A DNA stretch of 64,000 nucleotides from Calycina herbarum (lineage: Eukaryota > Ascomycota > Leotiomycetes > Helotiales > Pezizellaceae), in NCBI GenBank assembly GCA_001414485.1, contig LLEY01000157.1:79959-143958 (forward strand), in the 5' to 3' direction. A model generated the notes under the pieces. That model ran no database searches and was not told the DNA's origin. It saw only the letters and a list, made by a program, of their open reading frames with translations. The translations under genes and the position numbers were made by a program. Shown in pieces: positions 23,700 through 37,229 of the stretch. Every line of letters starts with the position of its first letter. Position 1 is the first letter of the stretch.

Positions 23700-23973
23700 G
23701 TGGAAGTAGCTCTTGCTCCTCATCCTTGCTATAAAGCTAAACTAGGAACTAGAACCGCCTAGAATACTATAGTAGAGGCGTTTGTTTGAGAGCTCCTAGT
23801 ACGAGATAATAAGCTTATAGTAGATAAGGTAGCGGATTATATATACGATGTATTCGATCTTCGGCTCTTGAAGTAGTAGATTTGTAAGATGTATAAGAGT
23901 ATAGGGATATTGTATAAGAAGTTAGACTACTTTGTAAGTTAGTAGGATCTTTAATTAATATAAGCGTAGAGGG
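23700..23973 (+). pseudogene. DDE_3 (Tc1/mariner-type) transposase, 5' part
   Basis: One frame with TAG/TGA interruptions reads as a transposase helix-turn-helix linker region (VADYIYDVFDL, then MYKSIGI and KKLDYF). It stops exactly at the ATAAA target duplication of the LTR retrotransposon and resumes in the same frame at 31361. The ORF is thus physically split by 7.4 kb as well as disrupted by RIP stops. Confidence 0.75.
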
Positions 23974-23978
23974 ATAAA

Positions 23979-24432
23979 TGTCACGAACCACGGTTGCGTG
24001 GTAAGTAGTCCAGACGGCGTTCTGACAGGACAAGGCATAACATCTGGGAATGGAAGGTAATACAGGAGGAAATCAGTAATGCGAAAGGCATTTGAGGATT
24101 TCAGGATCTCACTGTTATGATACTGTTAGAAGTCACGTGCGGTTATGTGACGTGATCGCTTACATCGCCCGGATCGCCTTGATCGCGAGCGACGCGAGCG
24201 ATATAAGCGACGTACTTAGGAACGAAGGTTCTATATAAGACTAGCACGTCTGCTATTAGATAGGAGCTTCGTACTTAACTTTAGTTATTAATCTTATTAT
24301 CTTATTTAATATCTTTAATATAAGTAACGAGTTCACTTCTAAGTGAACAACTTAGCGTATCTGTACTTCTTATCTATATACTAACCTTTGAGACTTAGTT
24401 ATCTTTGTTTAGTTTATTTAAGTTTCGTTATA
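23979..24432 (+). repeat. 5' LTR of the chromovirus (454 bp)
   Basis: Matches the 3' LTR along its length. It is 9 bp shorter because it has one fewer copy of the unit GCGACGCGA. It retains many more CA and TG dinucleotides than the 3' LTR. Confidence 0.9.
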
Positions 24433-24469
24433 CTTTAAGCACCTGCTTAGAAGTTCAGTCGCCATAGCC

Positions 24470-27400
24470 CTAGCAACCCCTGTAGCAGCTAGTCCGAATA
24501 CTAGTTAAGTCAACGTCGTAGGAACATCTAGAAGCACTACCGGAAGAACACCTGCTAGTATATAGTTAACTAGGAACGACGACAATGTTAGTATACTAGA
24601 CGTCCTCGTGTAACGGCACGAAACGGATACTACTACAAAAGAGGCATATGGAAGTGCGTTCGATAGAATGACATATCCGAATACTAGGCTCTGATACAAA
24701 GGAAAAGACCAAATTGGTCTTTCCTCAAGAGAGAGTAAGGGCATCTATATACAAGAGGGCCGGACAATAACAAAAGTCCGTACCGATCCAGCTCTAACAA
24801 TTCCGAAACCAAACTTGTACTATAATCCTGTTCCGTAACCATCTGTGCCGTACCATACTCGGCACGTATTCTTAGCTGTTCCGATGGCTCGGCAATTCCA
24901 TCAATAGCTGGCTATCACACCTCGAGCCCTATACGGTCGAAGTACTTAAGTCTATTAAAGTTAAGATACTAGACACGTATTATAGGAAGTGAAAGGAACT
25001 CGACTTATTCCTTCTTTAAATAGACATCTACTTTAACTTTAATTCTAATAAATTCGAAGGTAATTATAATTTACAAACTATCTTTGCTATCTTCTATCTT
25101 AGGGGATTAGCGTTAGAATAGGCCTAGCTATATTTAGAAGACTTCTTTAAGAATAAGGATAAAGATAGAAAGATAGAATTAACTAAGATTATATTTAAAT
25201 CTTAGAGAGGATTTAAAGCAACTATTAGAAAAGTCTTTAGAGACTTCGACGCGATCTAAACAGCTGTATATAAGCTTTTAGAGTTATACTAAACCAGATC
25301 TGTAATAGACTACGCTAACGAGTTTTAACGCTATAGAACGAAATCAGGGTAGGATACTATCGCTCTTATAGAACTCTTCTATAGAGGATTAAAGATATAT
25401 ATCTATAAGGAAATAGCTAAGTAGAATATATAGTTCTTAACTATTATAGGTATAATTAAGGAGGTTGTTTAGTTAGATAACCGCTTATACGAATTTAGAA
25501 AGAGTAACTCTAGACACGGGGAAAAGAGTTAAGGGTTAGGGAAGTAGAAGTACTCTTACGCTAATAAACATAGTAAGAAGGCAAACGTTATATAAAAGAA
25601 AACCTTTTTAAAGAAAGACGGACTTTCTTAGGAGAAGCGAAATCGTCGACGTAAGTAGAACTTATATTATAACTATAGCCTCTCTAGCTATAGAGTAAAT
25701 AAGTATAGTAAGAAGAAAGACTTTAAAGAGAAGGAATAAATTAATACTACGGTCTATAAGGAAGTAGTATTACTTAATAAAATTAAACTTATAGACAAGG
25801 AACTCGAAGCTAGAGGATATAGTATATAGATTGAAATAGACGCTATAGATATAGCTATAGACGCTATATACCTATAGTTAAACAACGGAATCGAGTTATA
25901 AGTTAGTAAGGTATAGAATACTAATAATAATAGAGATCTATTACTTAAAGAATATTATAATACATAGTTAGAAATAGATTATAAATTACCTCTTTAAGTA
26001 GAATATAAATTACTACTATTAATAAGTTTATTAGAGTCGTCGGAATTAGTATCTAACTTATTAGAAGTAGATCTACGAATACTTAAGCCTAAATAAGATA
26101 AGATATAGGTATTTATTAGAACATTTAAGAGAGAGAATAGATAGATATATATAGAAAATCAGAAACCTGATTTTTAGAGCCTATATTCTACTTAAGAGAT
26201 TAACTCTACGGTTTTAACTACGTACTCGATAGTATAGAATAAATAATACTAGGTAGTAATAGTTAGCCTTATTACTAGAAGAGAAACTATTAAGTTTAAA
26301 GAACCTAGACTAGAATAAACAGTACTAAATAACTACTTAGAGGAGGAAGACTTATAGAAGGTTACTAAGATAAAAAATAATACTACTAAATAGGAATAGT
26401 ATTATCTAAAGGATTTTAATAAATATAATAGATATCTAAAATTAGATATTACTATCTACCTACCTAGCTAAGACTATAAGTTAGAAATTAATAAGAAGTA
26501 TTAAGTGTTAAGAGTAGAAAAGGAAATAGTAATATTATTTAAGAGATTAGAAGATTAGTAGATATTTAGAGTTATTTAAGTAAACCTATAAACTATTCTA
26601 ATCTAGGAATTTTACTAACTAACAGAAGGTAAACGATAGGTTACTGAAATTCTAAGAGAAATAACTATTAAATAAGTTTATTATAAACTACGAGCTATAT
26701 TAGACTAGTTAATAGAGAGATACTTTATTAGAACTCTTCTAGAACCTAAGAGAACCGTAGAAGATAGTTTAATATATAAGGTAGCTTTTTCTAATAATAA
26801 AAAAGTAATATTCTTTCTAAGCTCTATAAAGGAAGATAATAGTAAAAGAAGATTTAAGGTTTATTATATTAAACTAGAAAATTATACTACTATAGAAGAG
26901 TTAAACACTACCTTTAGAGAAAATTAACTTATAATAACAGTAAAGATAAGAGGAAAGAAACTCTAAGTCTTAATTAATTCTAGAGTAACGAGTAATTTCC
27001 TTTTCTTAGTAGCTTAGAAGAAGCTAAACGTTCTAATTAAAAGTATAAGGCTATACTACTTAGGAGTAGTTAACGGAATAGACGTTATATACTAAGACGG
27101 AATTATTGATTAGTAAACTATTCTAATAAAGATTACTATTAAAGGATACTACTTAAATATATAATTTAATATTATTAAAATAAGAAGTAAGAAAGCGATA
27201 CTTAGTATACTATAGATTTAAGAACATAATCTAGATATTAACTAAAAAGCTTAGAAAATAACCTTTAGTTAATATAATTATATAAGTTTATAATTATAAC
27301 TATAAGGCTAGAACAAGGTTAGCGCTACCTCTTCTAAGACGCTAGAACACCTTGTCTAAGGTTCTTTATAGGTTAGTAGAACAGCTAATAACGAAATATC

Positions 27401-30210
27401 TATATAGTATAGAGAATTTAAAGCTTTGTTTAAAAACCTAGAAGACTTATAAGCCTTACTAGAACATCGCTTATAGGATTATAAGATTAAATTAAAAGAG
27501 AGTTATTACCTCTTAAAGTAGAAGCTTTACTTATATAACTAGAAAAGCTTCTAAAGAATAGAAAGTTATATAAAGAAAGGTATTAAAAAGAGATATATTA
27601 GAAGATCTAAGTTATTAATTATCTTAAATATACTTATTATTAAGAAGAAAGATAACCTAGAAGAGAGAGTATATATTAATTACTAAGAAGTAAATTATAC
27701 TATAGTTAAGAACGCTTATCTACTACTACCTAGCTAATACTTATAGAATAAGTTAGGCAAAGTAGTACGATTTATAAAACTAGATTAATAAAACGCTTAT
27801 AGACTTATATAAATAAAAGTTAGAGATAAATAGAAGATAGTATTTACCTTACTATTAAGCTTTTATAAATATATAATTATGTTATTTAGACTTTATAATA
27901 TACTAGCTATATATTAGAGATAAAATAATAATATTTTAAGAGATCTTCTAAAAGTAACTATAATCTATTACCTAGATAATATCTTAATCTTCTTAGAAAA
28001 AGAAGAAGAATATAAGAGATATATTAAAGAAGTTTTATAATAACTTATAAAAGTAAACTCTTAGTTAAAACTCTTAAAATACGAATTTAGAGTAACTTAG
28101 ACACTTTTCTTAGAATAGGTATTTAGTTTAAAGAAAATAGAAATAGATCTAGTAAAGATCTAAGATATCTTAAACTAGAAGTTACTAGAGAATATAAAAG
28201 ATATATAGTTCTTCCTTAGATTTATAAACTTCTACTATCTATTTATCCGAGACTATATAAAGATTACTAAACTAATATTAGTATTAGTAAAAAGAGCTAT
28301 TAAATTTATATAGAATAAATAAGCTAAGAACGCTTTCTAGAAGATTAAAATAAGGTTTATAGAAAAACCTATTCTATATAATTTTAATATAGATAAACCT
28401 AGTATAATTAAAATAGATACTTTAGATATAGTAGTAGGTATAATTTACCTATAACTAAATAATAAAGAAAGACTTATATCTATTATATATTATTCTAAAA
28501 CGTTTAATCTAGTATAATAGAACTATAGTATCTTTAATAAGGAATTACTTACTATAGTATTAGCTTTAGAATACTAGAGAATTTATTTATAGCTAGCTAA
28601 ATACTAGGTAACGATTCTATCTAACTATAAGAACCTTAGAACGTTTATAATAACTAAGAAACTTACGACTAAATAGTTAGCTAGATAGGTAGAAATATTA
28701 GAAGAGTTTAATATTATTATATATTATATAAAAGGAACGTTAAACGCTTAAGCTAATACTCTTAGCTAGAAACCTAGATATAAGAGAAATAAAGAGTATA
28801 AGAAGATTACGATCTTAAAAACTCTTAAAAATAAAGACTTAGTATCTATAGTATATAAGATAGTAGTAATAAATAATATATAGATAAGTAAAATTCAGAG
28901 TATATATAAAGGTTATAACTAGTATATAAAAGGAAAACTATAGGTTCCTAGCTTATATATAAAAGAATTTATATAAGAATACTATACTATATCTATCTAT
29001 AGTTACTAAGGAATTCGTAGAACTCTCTAGTAGATAAGATAATACTACTATATTAATTAGTTATCTACGATAGTTAAGGAAGTAATAGTAGAATATAATA
29101 CCTATACTAGAAATAAGGCTTCCTACTATACTTCTTATAAACAGATAAATACTACTCTAATACTATAAATACCTTAGAAATTAATATCTATAGATTTTAT
29201 TATTAAATTACTAAAATCTAAAGATCTAATAATAGGAGTTAAGTATAATACAATCCTAGTTATTATAGAATAACTTATAAAGTATATAATTCTAATAGTA
29301 TATATAGAGTTAAGTATAGCTAAGGAATTAGTATTTATATTCCTTAAAGAAGTAGTCTTAAGATATAGACTATCTAAAGAGATACTCTTAGATAGAGATA
29401 AACTCTTTACTTTGAAATTTTAAATTACTTTTATAGAACGATTAGGTATAAAAAGGAAGCTCTCTATAGCTTTCTACTCTTAGATAAATAAAGGAAACGA
29501 ACGTATAAACTAAGTAGTAGAAACATACCTTTATTATTATATAAACTACTAGTAGAATAACTAGGTAGAATTACTACCTCTAATATAGTTTGCTTATAAT
29601 AGTTTAATAATAGAAATAATACTTATTATACTATTCTATACTAACTTTAGATATAAACTAATAGTATATTAAGAACTGCTATCTATAACTATTAATAACT
29701 AACTTACTTATATTCACGTCTCGAAAATCAAAGGACTATATAAGGAACTTATAGAGGATTTGTAGTTTATAGCTAAAAGAAATACATACTACTATAATAA
29801 ACGACGTAGTTAGAAGCTAACGCTAAAAGAGGGGAATAAAGTCTACTTAGTATAGAAAAATATTAATATAAAAAGACTAAGTAATAAACTAGATTATAAA
29901 AAACTAGAACTATTTAAAATTAAATAAGTTAAAGAACCTTTAAATTATAAATTAGTACTACTATAGATAATAAACATCTATCTAGTATTCTATATATCCT
30001 TACTCGAACTAGTACTACTAGGAGCACTACTAGCTCTACTTATAGAAATTCAACTAGTAAACCTAAACACTGAATATAAAGTTAAGAGGATTCTTAACTA
30101 TAAACTTATTAGAGAATAGGTTAAGTATTTAATTAAATAGTTAGATTACCTATACTTAGAAAATACTTAGGAGCTAAAAGCAATCTTAACTATTGCTTAG
30201 AGGAACTTTA
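24470..30210 (+). pseudogene. Chromovirus gag-pol, RIP-degraded
   Basis: No long ORF survives, but domains are readable through TAG and TAA codons. A CCHC knuckle near 25650-25700 has cysteines changed to tyrosine. A protease remnant lies near 26970, where the DSG motif reads NSR. The reverse transcriptase motif YLDD reads YLDN at 27969-27980. RNase H is near 28400-28700 and the integrase core (SIDFI...KLLKS) near 29185-29225. A chromodomain (NTEYKVKRIL...) lies near 30065-30165. The changes are G-to-A and C-to-T transitions, as expected of RIP. It cannot encode a functional polyprotein. Confidence 0.88.
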
Positions 30211-30892
30211 GAAGTTCTACTACTAAAACCTAGAGTTACTTATATCTCGTAGTTAGAAGGAAAGGCTTTGAGAAAAGCTAAATTAAGAGACGGCTTAGTA
30301 ATAAAAGCGGGGTTACTAGAAGAAGAAGAGGCTGCTAGCTAGGTAATCTCTAATTCCCTCTATTCTTTCTCTTTCTCTACTCTTTCTTTCTCTTTAGCTT
30401 TATTAAGCTCTTATAAGTTAGTAAGACTACGATAGAGTATCTCTTACTCCTACTCTATAAGGAAGCGTTATTGTTTTTATAAGTAGATGGTTTTCTATAT
30501 AGCTTCTTCCTAAACCTTATAAGCTATCTCCTCCTCCTACTATAACTGCTACTTCTAGGTATTAATAGATTCTTACTTAAAAATTAAGAGTATTCGGTTT
30601 TATAATTCAACATCGTAAGATTTACTCTTCCTAGTATACTCGGAGCACTTAGAACTACTAGGAATACTAACGTATTAAGAACTGGTTTTTATATTTATAT
30701 AACAAGTATAAGGAATTATTTCACGTCTTAAACGTTTAATATAAAGAGTGTTAAGAGTTCTATATTATTTAAGCTTATCTTTTAAGAGAGGTGTTAACGA
30801 TATAATAGGAACTAGGGAGGCTGCTAGCCTCTTAATAATATTTCTTAGGCTATACTTAAGCGTATAGACACGCTAGTCTAAGAAGGAGATAG
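30211..30892. other. Chromovirus 3' untranslated region before the 3' LTR
   Basis: About 680 bp between the chromodomain remnant and the 3' LTR. CT-rich tracts occur at 30360-30400. No protein domain was recognised. Confidence 0.5.
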
Positions 30893-31355
30893 TGTTACAA
30901 ACCACGGTTATATAGTAAGTAGTCTAGACAGCGTTATAATAAGATAAGGTATAATATCTAGAAATAGAAGGTAATATAGAAGGAAATTAGTAATACAAAA
31001 GGTATTTAAGGATTTTAGGATCTTACTATTATAATACTATTAGAAGTTACATACGGTTATATAACGTAATCGCTTATATCGCCTAGATCGCCTTAATTAT
31101 AAGCGACGCGAGCGACGCGAGCGATGTAAGCGACGTACTTAGAAACGAAGGTTCTATATAAGACTAGCACGTCTGCTATTAGATAGAAGCTTCGTACTTA
31201 ACTTTAGTTATTAATCTTATTATCTTATTTAATATCTTTAATATAAGTAATAAGTTTACTTCTAAGTAAATAACCCGTCGTATCTGTACTTCTTATCTAT
31301 ATACTAACCTTCGAGATTTAGTTATCTTTGTTTAGTTCGTTTAAGTTTCGTTATA
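30893..31355 (+). repeat. 3' LTR of the chromovirus (463 bp)
   Basis: Homologous to 23979-24432 with many CA-to-TA and TG-to-TA differences. It contains the extra 9-bp GCGACGCGA unit, so it is longer. Followed directly by the ATAAA duplication. Confidence 0.9.
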
Positions 31356-31360
31356 ATAAA

Positions 31361-31900
31361 TCAGCTAAGTAGAAGAGAAAGAGACTTATATTCCTTAACG
31401 AATCTGCCTCTAATAAGGCTACTAGCGTACGACGATATAGATAGGCGCTAATTAGAATAAGAGCGTACTCTAAGAGGTAGTTAAAGCGATCGAGAGTTTA
31501 GAGCGTATTACTAGTATATACGCTCGATAGATAGCTATTGCCTATTATATTCTAGAGAGCGATTATAGCCGAGATATTTAAGAAGTAGTTAGAGGAAGAT
31601 ATTCTACTATAGTATAATAGAGTACTTAGTAATCGAGATATAATTATAATAGATAGTTACTTTATCTACTAAAGCTTATAAGTAGTAGAGATATACGAGA
31701 AGAGAGAGGTAATAGTAGAGTACTTACTACTATATTATCCTTAATTTAATCTTATTAAATCGAGCTTTAAAAACCTTAAGACCTCTATCTACTAATACTA
31801 TAAATAAGCGTATATCTTCCTCGATTATAATAGCTTTAAAGACTTTTTATAAGAGTAAATACTATATATAGATAAAGAAGAGAGTACGAAAAAGAGAGCT
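31361..31900 (+). pseudogene. DDE_3 transposase, 3' part (catalytic domain)
   Basis: Continues the frame interrupted at 23973. The first catalytic block reads FLNESAS, where FxDES is expected, so the Asp is now Asn (GAC to AAC). The second block is IIIIDS followed by RIP-altered Cys/His positions. The third region resembles YxPxFNxIExSF, with the Glu position reading as Lys. In-frame TAG codons replace Gln and Trp. After these the sequence continues as a lysine-rich tail. Confidence 0.82.
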
Positions 31901-33070
31901 AAGAGGTACTTTAAAAATTGCTTTTATAATATTAAATAGATTATATTATATATAATTAATTTAAAGGATTATACTTAAACTATATTATCTTAAGCTACTT
32001 CTTCTTCTATAAATATCTACTCTTCTTATATACTCTCTACTAAGCGTAACCGTTCTAAAGGTTACTATTAGAATTAAAGCTATTGTTATATTAATTCGAG
32101 GAGAGTAGAAGGTATATAAGTACTCTATAATCGTCTCTAAGAAGCTTATATATATAATCGAAGTAAGAGGTTATTCTTTTAAGAAAGCTATAGAATATAT
32201 AATCTCTAATATCTAAGATAATAGTAGAACGCTCTCTAATACCTTCTATATATATATCTACTATTTTATACTAATATTCGATATTATATATAGGTTTTTT
32301 AAAATATAAGAAGTAAAAGTAAGTATAATCGTTTTACTCTTATAAAATTAGTATAAAAGAAGAACTAGATAATAAAGTAAATATATAAATAATAAAAGTA
32401 TCTCTCTCTTAAACTATGCTTTTAAAACGTCTATTAAAGCTTATATTTAGCGTATATTTATAGAAGCTGATTTTAGCTTATATTTATTAATATCTAATAT
32501 TATTAATTTAGTAGTTTTTTATATATAGCGATAAGGCTCTATAGAAGCTAAACCTAATTAGGCTATAGCTCTATAGTACTAAACTCTTTTAGTAAATTTT
32601 AAATATTAAACTACTATACTCTTACTAGACGTTCTAGTAACTTAAAATCTTTAAAAAATCGTAACAAATCTATTATTTATTAAAATCAGCTAGTTCCTTC
32701 TTTATAGACATAAATAATACTATAAAGAATCGATATTATAAGTTAAAAAATTAATTATAATTATTAAAAATTTCTCGATTCTTCTCTCTCTCTAGTATAA
32801 GCCTTCTAAATTATATCTATAAGATCTTATATATTCTTATTCTTACTTCTACTACTACTTATATCACTTTTAAGATTAATAATCGTCTCTCTTTTATACT
32901 CTTAGACGTCTTTTAGAGGCTTTTAAAAGAGCTCTTTTCCGGTCTCTTTTTAAAGCTCGTCTTAGAACTCGTCTTAAAGCTTTTATATAAATCTATCCTT
33001 CTTATATACTCTCTTAAAAGTACTAATATCCTTAGATAACGTCTTCTATATACTAAGAGCGATATCTAAA
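31901..33070. other. RIP-degraded interior of the large DNA transposon
   Basis: AT-rich DNA between the transposase C-terminal region and the LINE target duplication. A low-complexity CTCTCT/TTATTT composition dominates. No domain recognised. Confidence 0.4.
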
Positions 33071-33479
33071 TATACTAATTCTACTATTTATTTATTTATT
33101 TATTTCTATTTAATATTAGACGGAGTCTAGATCGCGTAGTCTAGGTCTTAAAAAGTTCTAAAAGAGGGTAAATAACGCTAGAGAGGTGCTCTAGGCTATA
33201 GAGAGTGTAAACGAGTAAGCTAATTTATAAGAGATAGTTTAAAGAGAAGCTCTACTTTTAGAACAGCTCTTATCTTTAATTAGTTTATAGAATTAGAGAA
33301 AGATAAAGAAGATATATATAAAAATATAGAAAAAGAAAGGAAAAGAGAGTTTTAACTATCTTAAGAGACAGATCTTTATAAAGAACTTAGTCTTAGAATA
33401 GACCTTGTTAAAAAGCTTATTTACGAGCTTAACCTCTGTCTCTTTAACTTCTCTCTTAAGTATAGTAGTATAGAGTAAA

Positions 33480-36400
33480 GAAGAGCTAAGAGAGAGTATT
33501 CGAGCTGCTTTCCTCGTAGCTTTGTCGGTAATTTCATTCCCTCGAATTCTTATATAACTAGGGTACTACTATGTCTAGATCTTCTCTAGGTATAGCTAAG
33601 TAAAGTCGAATACCTTATTAAAGGTTTCTTATAAGATATTATAGGATTAGTAGGTTAGCTATAGTATAGCCTCGAGGTTATCGAGGCAAATCTAGTACTT
33701 TATAGCCGAGGACTAAAAAGAGAATACGAGGGTAAGCTTAAGACTATATAAGGCGGCTCTTGCTTCTATATTATATATTTCTAAGGTTTTACTAAAAGAG
33801 AAGAGCTTTATATTTAAAGTAACCTCTTCTCTTATAAGGTATACGCCTTCTCCTGTGTTTTTATCGTCTAAGTAAGAGCTGTTAGTAAATACAACTAGGT
33901 CCGTAGACGGAACAGAGGCGAGGAATTCAAGAAATTTAGCTTTGTAAGAGTTTTTATTACTACTAGGGCTTAGGCCAGCTACCTCGAGAAGGCGGGCTTA
34001 GTAGTTAAACCCTCTACTTTATAGAGGGTTTTAAATTAGATCGACTTCTTCTAAAGAAGAGAGAGGTTTAGAAGAGTAGTAAATAAGCCTAGCCTTTAAG
34101 CAAGGGTTATTTACATATTGCTTAAGTAGGTGTACTAAGTCGAGTTATTAAGTTCTAGTCTTAAAAGCTCTGCTTTTTACTATAAGAGTAATTTCAGCAG
34201 CTAGGAGGCTAGATTTTATAAGGAGTACCGAGGTAGGAGTGGTTTTATAGACTAGGAGGATAATCCTAGTATACTTTATAACTACTCTATCGAAGAGAGT
34301 TAGGTAGTAGCTGATCTGGTTATTTATAGTACCTGCTTAGCCTATTTTCGTATAACTAGAGTACTAGGTCTTATGTTTAAAATAGGCGATTAAGAGGATA
34401 TAAGTAGTAACTACTTATTTTAACAGATATAAGAGAGATCTACTTACTATGTTTATTATTCCTTTAAGAGTATTAGCTATAAGTGTAGCCTTACTAGCTA
34501 TTCTTTTAATATAACTATAAAAGGTAAGACAGGGGTCGAAGAAGATACTAAGCTACCAGAGTTTCTATATAGGCTCTATTGTCTTTCCTTTAACTATAAT
34601 AGCAGAGAGGGGCTAGATACCTCTCTTTCTTTGTTTCCTTTTATAAGAGAAGTAGATAAGTTCTGATTTTTTAGCGTTAAAGGTAATACCCTTATCTATG
34701 CTCTACTTAAGTGTACTTACTATCTACTTTACTAGGTCCTTGACATTCTCTGTCTTTAAAAGCCTGAAAGTAAGTAATCTAATATCGTTAGCGTAGCTGA
34801 ATCTCTATACTACTAGGAGAGAACTAACTCCTAATCTAAAGAGGGGCTAGATATAGAGTATAAAGAGGATTAGTAAGATAGGCGAGCTTTATAGAAGGCT
34901 ATACTAAAGCGGGGTAGCGTTGCCTACTTCTCTATTAAGCTTTACTTTTACTAATCTATTAGTTAAGAAAGAGGAGACCTATTCTACGAAGTAATATAGC
35001 TATTCTTACTCTCTTAACCTTTTAATTAGGCGGTTAGAGAGTATTACGTCAAAGGCGCTCTTAATATCGAGTGTAAGAAGAGAGGCTTCCTACTTGTCCG
35101 TAAGAGCTGACTTAATATCGAAGGTAAGACAGATAGTAAGGTCTATAGCAGCTCTTAGTAGAAGAGCCTCGAACTGGTTTTACCCTAGAATAGAGTACTT
35201 AATAGCTATTTAAGAGACTTACTTAGCGAGGAGCCTTTTAAGCTCTTTTCTAAGGACTGAGAGTAGAGTAATTAGCTGGTATACTTGAGAGAAGGACTTG
35301 TCTTTCTTATTAGGTTTTAAGATAATAGCGACGATAGTAGATCGGAAGATCTTCGAGTAGAAGCCTGTCTCTATACAGCCTCTGAATAGTAGGAAGATAA
35401 GGTTTGAGATCTATAGCTAGGCTACTTTAAGAACCTCTGTTACTAGCTCGTCTTCTCCTAGTATAGTTGAAGCTTTACCGAGGATCGATTTCTCAACCTC
35501 GTATAGAGTAAGGTCTGCCTATAGAAGGGCTTAAGTAGAAGTGGTTAAGGTATTAAATAGTATATCCCCGACTTCGGCCTTGTTTATAAGCAGCTCCTAT
35601 ACGAGGATCTTCTGCTTCTCCTAAGTAGTAAAGCCTAGCTAACCTGCTAAGTCTCTTAAGAGAGGAGACTTATATATTCTAGTACTCTAGTGCTACTTAT
35701 AAATCTTAAAGACGTCTTTGCTCTTTGTAGCTTTATCGATTAGGTTATAGAAGTGTTCTCTCTTTACCTTCCGGATTTCCTACCTTAGACTCTTATAAAG
35801 AGACTTCAAAGCTCGAGAGCTTATATTAAGCCTTTATATCTACCTTACCTCGGTAGCCGCCGTCTAGTATTCCTTATTCTATCAGAGGTGTCTGAATCTA
35901 TATCCGAGACCTTGCTTAGTACTATAGAGATACGTGCTATATATGCTCTCGGTGATAAATCTTACTAGAGCCTCTAGCGATTCCGTATTTAGTTATTATA
36001 TAAGTTCGTATAGCTATTACGTTTCAAGCTTACTTTAGAGAGTAGTCTCGAAGGTTTTAACGTTAAGAGTACTAAGTTTTAAAGGTAGATCCTTCTTTGT
36101 TAGGTTTCTTATATATAGAAGCCGGGTAAGAAGTAGGAGGTAGTTAGAGCTATACTTAAAGATAAGGTCTATCTTAGTAGATGCCCCTCTTTAGTAGAGG
36201 TTACTTAAGCAAAAGGCAAGGTTAAGAGTATTGCTAAGGTTATACGTTTACGTTCTAAGAGAGGTAGAGAGTTATAGCCCTCTGTTCTCTGTCTAGTTGA
36301 TAAGCGAGGGAGCTTATATACTTTCCTATCTAAGGAAATCCAGTTACTAGAGCTAGCTTTTTAGGTTCAAGTTGCCAGCTATAAGAGTATTCGTTATAGT

Positions 36401-36900
36401 AATATATTATAAGTAAAGGATAAGGTTAATAGCCTCTCTAGCGCTCTTAGTACCTAGGGCGGCGTTATATATATTAAAGATATATAATAGGAGGTCTTAA
36501 GAGAGTGTAATCTCGATATAAATAAGATCTTAGTATTTAAGCAAGGGTGTAATCAGTGTTTATTAACTTAAGAGAATCCCCGCTTCTTTTTATATAAATA
36601 TAAGTACTCTAGAGGGGTTATCGTTCTAGTTATATATAGGTATAAAGCAGGTATAATTCGAGTAGCGTCTTATAATCTAACAGCTAATCTCTCTCTAGTA
36701 TATATACAGTTCCTAGATAAAGACTATGTCGACTTGTCTAGAGTAAGCTAGTTAGAGAACCAGCTCCTAGTACTCGCTAGACTTATAAACGTTAATCTGT
36801 AGAACTTAGAAGTAGTAGTTTTTAGTAAGCCTTTATCTACTTATAGAGAAACTATGATAGTATTTCCTCGGGTTCTTTAAATAGAGAGGTCGTCGAGAGC
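33480..36900 (-). pseudogene. LINE ORF2 (endonuclease, reverse transcriptase, RNase H), RIP-degraded
   Basis: The frame is interrupted by many TAG codons. The RT catalytic loop reads SYANDI at about 34797-34780, and the downstream block KGITFNAKKSEL is typical of LINE RTs. The RNase H start reads VVFTNSSYLDDKNTG near 33890-33845, where the catalytic Asp is now Asn. The endonuclease part (36200-36900) was placed by position rather than by motif. Confidence 0.75.
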
Positions 36901-36954
36901 CTCTTCTATAAGAGTGTCTATAAGGGTATTAAAATCATCTTCTTAGGATAGTAA

Positions 36955-37035
36955 AATAGACGAGGTAGGCGAGGTAGACGAGGTAGGCGAGAGAGGCAAG
37001 AGAGGCAAGGAAGGTAAGGTAGGCGAGGTAGTCGA
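36955..37035. repeat. Short tandem repeat of GGCGAGGTA-like units inside the LINE
   Basis: Repeated GCGAGGTAG/GACGAGGTAG and GAGAGGCAA units. On the element's coding strand this would encode a Ser/Thr/Pro-rich linker between the two ORFs. Confidence 0.6.
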
Positions 37036-37229
37036 GTTAGAAGAGCTGTCTACTCTAGCTTATAGAGTAGCTAGAGCTTCTATGTCTTAGCTACTACAAA
37101 AGGAGTCTTTCTTCTTTCTTATTCGTATTTTATTATATACTTACTAAATAGTTCTCTTATTCTTAGTTAAGAGGTATATCTCTAAGTTCCTTGATCTAAG
37201 CTAGTACCCTAGGTCGTCTAAGGTATAAG

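Larger units (their letters stand above)
23979..31355 (+). mobile_element. Ty3/gypsy chromovirus LTR retrotransposon (RIP-inactivated)
   Basis: Two LTRs (23979-24432 and 30893-31355) start TGT[CT]AC and end in TTATA. The expected terminal CA appears as TA, a C-to-T change typical of RIP. The element is flanked by a perfect 5-bp duplication ATAAA at 23974-23978 and 31356-31360. The interior reads on the plus strand as Gag, protease, reverse transcriptase, RNase H, integrase and a terminal chromodomain, the order of Metaviridae chromoviruses. It is inserted in the DDE_3 transposase gene. Confidence 0.92.

Noticed and set aside
23815..24033. Short reverse ORF across the LTR border
   Set aside because: It crosses the ATAAA junction between two elements, so it is a chance frame.
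24505..24744. Short reverse ORF near the 5' LTR
   Set aside because: It lies antisense to gag in RIP-degraded retrotransposon DNA and has no protein-like features.
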